A stretch of 64,000 nucleotides of DNA from Clostridium_AT radicumherbarum. Lineage in GTDB: Bacteria > Bacillota > Clostridia > Clostridiales > Clostridiaceae. The notes beneath the pieces were generated by a model, which ran no database searches, was not told the origin of the DNA, and was given only the letters and a program-made list of their open reading frames with translations. Both the position numbers and the translations under genes were made by a program. Location: NCBI RefSeq assembly GCF_045310525.1, contig NZ_JBJHZY010000001.1:248001-312000 (forward strand). Reading direction: 5' to 3'. Below are positions 59,801-64,000 of the stretch, one piece after another (the first letter of the stretch is position 1; the number at the start of each line of letters is the position of its first letter).

Positions 59801-60693
59801 GCACCTCTAGCGCCAGTACGACCAGTAGGACCAGTTTCGCCAGTAGGACCGGTTACACCAGTAGCGCCTCTAGCACCAGTACGACCAGTAGGACCAGTTT
59901 CGCCAGTAGGACCGGTTTCACCAGTAGCGCCTCTAGCACCAGTACGACCAGTAGGACCAGTTTCGCCAGTAGGACCAGTAGGACCCGTTGCACCAGTAGC
60001 ACCTCTAGCGCCAGTACGACCAGTAGGACCAGTTTCGCCAGTAGGACCGGTTACACCAGTAGCGCCTCTAGCACCAGTACGACCAGTAGGACCAGTTTCG
60101 CCAGTAGGACCGGTTTCACCAGTAGCGCCTCTAGCACCAGTACGACCAGTAGGACCAGTTTCGCCAGTAGGACCAGTTGGGCCAGTAGCACCTCTAGCAC
60201 CAGTACGTCCTGTAGCACCGGTTTCGCCAGTAGCACCAGTGGTTCCAGTAGCCCCTGTACGTCCAGTAGCTCCAGTTCTGCCGGTAGGACCTGTAGCCCC
60301 GGTGGCGCCAGTAGGACATTTGATTTTACATTTTTTGCAGATATCTTCTAAATCACAATCTTCATCATGCTTGTGACATTCTTCGTGTTTATCATGTTTA
60401 TCACAATCATGTTCTTTATCGTGTTTATCGTGTTTATCGTGTTTATCATGTTCTTTATCATGTTTATCATGCTTATCGTGTTTATCATATTCTTTATCAT
60501 GTTTATCGTGTTTATCATCTTGTTTATTGTGCTTTTCAGATTTATCTCGTTTATCAGCAATAACATGCTTGTCCAAATCATTATTTTCATTCCAAATGTC
60601 GAATTCTTCATTAGTTTCCGGCAGTCCAAATTCATCATTAGTTTCTGGTAGTCCAAATTCTTCATTTGTACTTTTGAAAAAATCGAAATCCAA
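56857..60693 (-). CDS. BclA-like collagen-like exosporium glycoprotein, 1278 residues
   Basis: The start is TTG 60693, 8 nt after AAAGGAGG. Residues 11-30 hold two EFGLPETN repeats. Residues 50-112 are rich in KHD/KEHD repeats with scattered Cys, then a CxxC-type KKCKIKCPTG. From about 129 to 1113 come roughly 328 uninterrupted Gly-X-Thr or Gly-X-Arg triplets. The last 165 residues form a beta-rich BclA-type C-terminal trimerisation/TNF-like domain. There is no signal peptide or transmembrane segment, as expected for proteins built onto the spore from the mother cell. Thr in nearly every triplet makes it a likely O-glycan carrier. A sigma-K-like promoter precedes it. Confidence 0.93.
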   Translation of the reverse strand: MDFDFFKSTNEEFGLPETNDEFGLPETNEEFDIWNENNDLDKHVIADKRDKSEKHNKQDDKHDKHDKEYDKHDKHDKHDKEHDKHDKHDKHDKEHDCDKHDKHEECHKHDEDCDLEDICKKCKIKCPTGATGATGPTGRTGATGRTGATGTTGATGETGATGRTGARGATGPTGPTGETGPTGRTGARGATGETGPTGETGPTGRTGARGATGVTGPTGETGPTGRTGARGATGATGPTGPTGETGPTGRTGARGATGETGPTGETGPTGRTGARGATGVTGPTGETGPTGRTGARGATGATGPTGPTGPTGETGRTGARGATGVTGPTGETGPTGRTGARGATGVTGPTGETGPTGRTGARGATGATGPTGPTGPTGETGRTGARGATGVTGPTGETGPTGRTGARGATGETGPTGPTGETGRTGARGATGVTGPTGPTGETGRTGARGATGVTGPTGETGPTGRTGARGATGETGPTGPTGETGRTGARGATGVTGPTGETGPTGRTGARGATGVTGPTGPTGETGRTGARGATGVTGPTGETGPTGRTGARGATGVTGPTGETGPTGRTGARGATGVTGPTGETGPTGRTGARGATGETGPTGPTGPTGETGPTGPTGETGRTGARGATGVTGPTGETGPTGRTGARGATGVTGPTGETGPTGRTGARGATGETGPTGPTGARGATGVTGPTGETGRTGARGATGVTGPTGATGETGPTGRTGARGATGETGPTGETGPTGPTGARGATGATGPTGPTGATGETGRTGARGATGETGATGPTGNTGAAGATGATGITGPTGATGQNGATGITGATGTTGATGATGENGATGATGPTGETGATGVTGATGNTGATGATGATGVTGTTGATGGTGETGATGVTGATGVTGPTGPTGATGVTGATGETGATGPTGPTGVTGATGETGATGPTGPTGATGETGATGPTGPTGVTGATGETGATGATGETGATGPTGATGVTGPTGTTGVTGATGETGATGPTGVTGPTGATGATGETGPTGVTGPTGVTGATGVTGPTGVTGPTGVTGATGETGATGVTGATGPTGATGATGPTGATGPTGATGPTGATGATGATGVTGATGVNGDTGITGPTGTCSCQPRYCDIFSTGSQGSNASGQPVTFDTQGVCTGDFTHGPAPFTTLTINHTGDYEVNYSVIFRNAGGTATTPTVGAYAIQVSTDGGVTFTTVDASRFGIGADLASGSSASTNLQINGEAIIHLNAGDQIRLVNIGSTTHHLANSIDGANVNATALTIELLNTQ
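57355..60309 (-). repeat. Collagen triplet repeat region, 63-bp higher-order unit
   Basis: Gly-X-Y codons repeat throughout. From about 58340 to 60230 the main unit is 21 residues (63 bp), reading GPTGETGPTGRTGARGATGV with variations. From 57355 to 58340 the unit is looser and rich in GATGATG and GPTGPTG. Local GC is much higher than in the rest of the window. Tandem identity makes length change by slippage or recombination likely, and the assembly may be compressed here. Confidence 0.9.
60394..60516 (-). repeat. KHD/KEHD tripeptide repeat
   Basis: A 9-bp repeat encodes Lys-His-Asp about a dozen times, with Lys-Glu-His/Tyr-Asp variants. The His/Asp density would suit metal binding. Confidence 0.75.
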
Positions 60694-60730
60694 ATTTTTT
60701 ACCTCCTTTATTTAATATTTATCTTCGCTC

Positions 60731-60757
60731 TATAATATGGTGTATTTAAGCAACAGT
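60731..60757 (-). promoter_or_regulatory. Sigma-K-like promoter of the collagen-like gene
   Basis: On the minus strand AC (60756-60757), 16 bp, then CATATTATA (60731-60739), 37 bp before the TTG start. The -10 is identical to that of the 133-residue gene at 29.1 kb. Confidence 0.65.
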
Positions 60758-60918
60758 TACAATTTTTAATAAGTTTTTAATAGAGTTCATAAATTAGCAA
60801 AAATATTATTTTATAATGCATTTTATATTGTGTTGTGTAATAATATATTTAAGTATTACTAATAATTTTTAGTAAGTACTTATTTTTATCAATTAGCATT
60901 AAATTAGGAGGAATTTAA

Positions 60919-62088
60919 ATGAATAATTTCACATTTTTAATCTCAACCAAAATTATTTTTGGAAAAGATACTGAAGAACTTGTTGGAAGCGAGGTAAAAA
61001 AGTATTCCAGCAGGGCTCTATTATGTACTGGCGGCGGAAGCATTAAAAAAAGTGGGCTATACGATAAAGTAATTAGATCTTTAGAGGAAAATGGAATTGA
61101 ATATATAGAGTTATCAGGAATTCAGGCAAATCCAAGATTAGGCCTTGTTTATGAAGGTATAAAGCTGTGCCGTGAAAATAAGCTTGATTTTATTTTAGGA
61201 GTAGGCGGAGGCAGTGTAATAGACACCGCCAAGGCAATTGCCGTAGGAGTTCCATATGAAGGAGACGTGTGGGATTTTTATTCAATGAAAGCAAAGCCTG
61301 AAAAAGCACTTCCTGTTGGAGATATTTTAACTATTCCTGCTACTGGAACAGAAGCAAGCATTAGCTCTGTTATTACCAATGAGGATGGCATGTATAAAAG
61401 AGGACTTAACACTGAACTAATTAGACCTGTATTTTCAATACTAAATCCTGAATTAACCTTTACACTTCCTGATTATCAGACAGCCTGCGGTGCTTGTGAT
61501 ATGATGGCTCATACAATGGAAAGGTATTTTACAAATGTGGAAAATGTGGATTTAACTGATAGACTTTGTGAGGCTATATTAAAAACCATAATAAATAATA
61601 CACCTTTAGCACTTAAAGACAGATCAGATTATGCTGCAAGAGCTGAAATTATGTGGGCTGGAACAAATGCTCACAATGGATTAGTAGATCCTGGAAGAAT
61701 AGGAGATTGGGCATCTCATGGAATTGAGCATGAATTAAGTGCCTTATATGATATTGCACATGGTGCAGGTCTTTCCATAGTATTTCCTGCATGGATGAAA
61801 TATGTTTACAAACATAATATAAATAGATTTGTGCAATTTGCAGTTAGGGTATGGGATGTAGATCTATCCTTTGAATCCAGTGAAGCAATTGCCTTAGAGG
61901 GAATAAACAGAATGATGGAATTCTTTAAGAAAATAGGACTTCCAGTTACCTTAAGTGATGCCAATATTCCAGAAGATAAAATTGAGGAAATGGCTGATAA
62001 GTGTACAAATAAAGATACAAAAACTGTTGGAAACTTTGTAAAATTAAATAAACAGGACATAATAAACATATACAATTTAGCAAAATAA
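60919..62088 (+). CDS. Iron-containing alcohol dehydrogenase (butanol dehydrogenase-like)
   Basis: This 389-residue group III Fe-ADH has the NAD site GVGGGSVIDTAKAIA, and metal-ligand motifs Asp/His in CDMMAHTMERYF and His in SHGIEHEL and IAHGAGLSIVFPAWM. The sequence pattern (NNFTFLISTKIIFGK, with WDFYS and PATGTEAS) matches the clostridial NADH-dependent butanol dehydrogenase/YugJ group. It would reduce aldehydes to alcohols. GGAGGA precedes ATG. A hairpin follows. It is separate from, but near, the OYE gene. Confidence 0.9.
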   Translation: MNNFTFLISTKIIFGKDTEELVGSEVKKYSSRALLCTGGGSIKKSGLYDKVIRSLEENGIEYIELSGIQANPRLGLVYEGIKLCRENKLDFILGVGGGSVIDTAKAIAVGVPYEGDVWDFYSMKAKPEKALPVGDILTIPATGTEASISSVITNEDGMYKRGLNTELIRPVFSILNPELTFTLPDYQTACGACDMMAHTMERYFTNVENVDLTDRLCEAILKTIINNTPLALKDRSDYAARAEIMWAGTNAHNGLVDPGRIGDWASHGIEHELSALYDIAHGAGLSIVFPAWMKYVYKHNINRFVQFAVRVWDVDLSFESSEAIALEGINRMMEFFKKIGLPVTLSDANIPEDKIEEMADKCTNKDTKTVGNFVKLNKQDIINIYNLAK

Positions 62089-62100
62089 TTTATGCTTACC

Positions 62101-62151
62101 AAGGGACTTTACCGTTATAAAACTTTAAATATAGCTGGGAAAGTCCTTTAA
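62101..62151 (+). terminator. Hairpin between the ADH and OYE genes
   Basis: AAGGGACTTT pairs with AAAGTCCTTT around a loop of about 28 nt, followed by AATTACTAAAA. The T run is poor, so partial read-through into the next gene is possible. Confidence 0.55.
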
Positions 62152-62185
62152 TTACTAAAATAATTACATGGAAGGAGACAAATAA

Positions 62186-63226
62186 ATGTCAAAATTATTT
62201 TCGGAATATAATCTAAAAAATTTGAATTTAAAAAATAGAATTGTAATGGCACCAATGTGTATGGACAGTGCAGATAATTATGGAAATGTAAACTCCTGGC
62301 ATTTTATTCATTATGGAACTAGAGCTGTTGGTGGAACCGGACTTATTATTCTTGAAGCAACTGCAGTAGAAAGCAGAGGAAGAATAACTGATAAGGATCT
62401 AGGTATATGGCAGGATTCACATATAAAGCCTTTAAAAGAAATTGTAGATGAATGTAAAAAGCATGGCGCAAAGATGGGTATACAGCTTGCTCATGCAGGT
62501 AGAAAGTGTGAAGTAGGTACTGAGGACATTATAGCCCCAAGCTCTATAGCCTTTAATGAAAAATACAAAACACCAATAGAAATGAGCAAGGAAGATATAA
62601 AAAGGGTAATAAGTTCCTTTAAGGATGGTGCCAGAAGAGCTAGGGAGGCAGGTTTTGATGTAATTGAAATTCATGGAGCTCATGGATACTTAATAAATGA
62701 ATTTATGTCTGGGTTAACTAACAAAAGAACAGATGAATATGGCGGCAGTAAAGAAAACAGAGCTAGATTCTTAATGGAAGTTATAAAAGCAGTAAGAGAA
62801 GAATGGCCAATGGAATTACCTTTAATACTAAGGGTTTCAACTGTAGAATATGCAGCAGGTGGTAATAACCCTGAAGATACTGCTGAAATTATTAACTTTG
62901 TTAAGGAAGCTGGTATAGATATTATTAATGTAAGCTCAGGCGGAGTAGTTCAAGCACACATAAATACATATCCAGGGTACCAAATAGGGTTTGCTGAAAA
63001 AATAAAAAAACTCACCAGCTTACCTGTTGTTGCGGGTGGCCTTGTTACAAGTCCTCTTATGGCAGAGGAAATTATACAAAATAATAGAGCTGATTTAGTA
63101 TATTTAGGGCGTGAGTTGTTACGTAACCCGTATTGGCCCCTAGTTTCAGCTAAAGAGCTTCAAGATGATATATTTTGGCCAGTTCAATATGAAAGAAGTA
63201 AAGAAGTAAGAAAGGGTGGTTTCTAA
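62186..63226 (+). CDS. NADH:flavin oxidoreductase/NADH oxidase, Old Yellow Enzyme family
   Basis: This 346-residue FMN-dependent TIM barrel has KNRIVMAPMCMDSAD at the start, the IQLAHAGRK loop and the active-site HGAHGYLINEFMS. It also has RTDEYGGSKENRARFLMEV. YqjM-like members reduce activated C=C bonds of alpha,beta-unsaturated carbonyls and nitro-compounds. No iron-sulfur cluster or NADH domain extension is present. The start ATG follows GGAAGGAG. Co-occurrence with the upstream alcohol dehydrogenase would suit aldehyde/enal reduction, which is an inference. Confidence 0.9.
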   Translation: MSKLFSEYNLKNLNLKNRIVMAPMCMDSADNYGNVNSWHFIHYGTRAVGGTGLIILEATAVESRGRITDKDLGIWQDSHIKPLKEIVDECKKHGAKMGIQLAHAGRKCEVGTEDIIAPSSIAFNEKYKTPIEMSKEDIKRVISSFKDGARRAREAGFDVIEIHGAHGYLINEFMSGLTNKRTDEYGGSKENRARFLMEVIKAVREEWPMELPLILRVSTVEYAAGGNNPEDTAEIINFVKEAGIDIINVSSGGVVQAHINTYPGYQIGFAEKIKKLTSLPVVAGGLVTSPLMAEEIIQNNRADLVYLGRELLRNPYWPLVSAKELQDDIFWPVQYERSKEVRKGGF

Positions 63227-63336
63227 TTTATAATAAAAAAATCAATAGTTCTTTTTACAGTGAAAAGCTTAATATGTATTATAAATTGACTAAACTAATT
63301 ATAATTTGCGAAATTTAGGGAAAAATAATTGAATTT

Positions 63337-63365
63337 TTAGACAAAATAATCCGTTATTAGACAAA
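63337..63365. promoter_or_regulatory. TTAGACAAA direct repeat upstream of the HD-GYP gene
   Basis: TTAGACAAA occurs at 63337-63345 and 63357-63365, exactly 20 bp apart. Its complement, TTTGTCTAA, differs by one base from a Spo0A box (TTTGTCRAA). The role is not established. Confidence 0.3.
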
Positions 63366-63431
63366 GGATATATGATTTTTCTATAGAATTGTATAAGTAA
63401 TATTATGAGTTAACTATGGAAGGTGTCATAT

Positions 63432-64000
63432 ATGGTAAAAGGGAAGCAGCTATTGTATGTTCATGAATTAACTCCAGGTATGATTTTGTCTAAGGAAATA
63501 AAAGCTAATGGTAAGCTTCTAATTGCAGAGGGTACAATTGTAACCCAATATGCAATAGATAAACTGAAAGATTATTATATAGACAATCAAATTGAGGTAT
63601 ACTATGGAGATTTTGATGCTGAACAAGATTACAGCAAGGATGCTGATGAAATTAGGACTTTTGAGGAAGTTCAAGAAAGTCTTGAGGAACTTACCTTCAA
63701 TGTAGAAAATATTTATGAGGATATGGAAAATTTAAAAGTAACAAGTATAGAAGAAATAAGAAGATTTGCTGTTAAAATTCAAAGTGAGTTAAAATCAGTA
63801 AACTCAGTGATTAAGAATATTGTCCTTTATGGCAGTGGGAAAGATACTATTTATAGACATGGAGTTAACGTTACTGCTTTAAGTACAATACTAGGCAAAT
63901 GGATAGGATTAAGCGGCAGTGATCTTAACCTTCTTACATATTCCTCAGTTTTACATGACTTTGGTAAAGTTAAAATAGATAAGAGTATTTTAGATAAACC
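63432..64000 (+). CDS. HD-GYP domain phosphodiesterase (3' partial)
   Basis: The visible 189 codons start at ATG 63432 after GGAAGGTG. The first 60 residues form a small N-terminal domain (VHELTPGMILSKEIKANGKLL), as in DUF3391-type HD-GYP proteins. A helical linker follows (about 75-125). The HD domain begins with YRHGVNVTALSTILGKW and HDFGKVKIDKS, containing the HD metal pair and the Lys of HDxGK. The GYP part lies past the window edge. Such proteins degrade cyclic di-GMP, but activity cannot be judged from this fragment. Confidence 0.85.
   Translation, partial: MVKGKQLLYVHELTPGMILSKEIKANGKLLIAEGTIVTQYAIDKLKDYYIDNQIEVYYGDFDAEQDYSKDADEIRTFEEVQESLEELTFNVENIYEDMENLKVTSIEEIRRFAVKIQSELKSVNSVIKNIVLYGSGKDTIYRHGVNVTALSTILGKWIGLSGSDLNLLTYSSVLHDFGKVKIDKSILDK

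Noticed and set aside
57355..60309. CRISPR-like array because of dense short repeats
   Set aside because: There are no unique spacers. The repeats are in-frame codons of collagen triplets, and no cas genes are near.
57304..60376. Very long plus-strand open frames opposite the collagen-like gene (over 1000 and over 680 codons)
   Set aside because: They are by-products of the Gly-X-Thr repeat codons read in reverse (runs of Pro-Val or Thr-Ser) and have no ribosome site. The minus-strand frame has the ribosome site, terminal domain and promoter.
60607..60660. LPETN in the collagen-like protein as a sortase signal
   Set aside because: It occurs twice at the N-terminus with no following hydrophobic segment and basic tail, and the protein has no secretion signal.

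Overview
The window is chromosomal DNA from a low-GC, endospore-forming Firmicute, most likely a Clostridium-like member of the Clostridiaceae. The pointers are the A/T-rich codon use, strong AGGAGG ribosome sites, three T-box leaders, a clostridial butanol-dehydrogenase-type enzyme, and a giant BclA-like collagen protein. No rRNA or tRNA genes, CRISPR array, phage or intact insertion sequence was seen. The species cannot be named from this sequence.

Layout. 0-7.1 kb holds a cut-off serine hydrolase, an Asn-rich lipoprotein, an amino-acid ABC transporter behind a T-box leader (probable His specifier), a cytochrome-b5-like lipoprotein paired with a putative di-heme membrane cytochrome, a UbiX-like protein and a polysaccharide deacetylase. 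7.3-17.7 kb holds helD-ftsH, thrS with a T-box, a small envelope operon ending in a VanW protein, and a YesL-like protein. 17.7-26.9 kb is an isomaltooligosaccharide/dextran utilisation locus: AraC regulator, ROK regulator with two matching operators, ABC transporter without its ATPase, GH66 and GH13 enzymes. 26.9-32 kb holds an exonuclease, PRPP synthetase, a candidate spore protein, a CAP-domain protein with a structured leader, and an AlaX-type editing protein. 32.3-42.2 kb is a ten-gene catabolic cluster: LacI regulator, KDPG aldolase, isomerase, permease, HyuA-like ATPase, HExxH protein, KDG kinase, HPS, PHI and an oxidoreductase. 42.3-49.9 kb holds an amidohydrolase, ung, a decayed stretch, a CD3324-like regulator, a second thrS without a TGS domain, an MFS transporter and a membrane protein. 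50-60.7 kb is a glycosyltransferase cluster beside a 1278-residue collagen-like protein. 60.9-64 kb holds an iron alcohol dehydrogenase, an Old Yellow Enzyme and a cut-off HD-GYP protein.

The most striking system is at 50-60.7 kb. Four glycosyltransferase genes (one fused to a methyltransferase, one with two GT4 domains) lie beside the collagen-like gene. The collagen gene, three glycosyltransferase transcription units and a distant 133-residue protein (29.1 kb) all have an AC-N16/17-(C/A)ATANNNTA element 29-50 bp before the start codon. This resembles sigma-K promoters and suggests one late-sporulation program that builds and glycosylates an exosporium filament.

The second is the thrS pair. 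The second thrS has one T-box sensor followed by two antiterminator/terminator modules, and its protein has lost almost all of the TGS domain. The third is the 32-42 kb cluster, whose overall pathway cannot be assigned to a known route.
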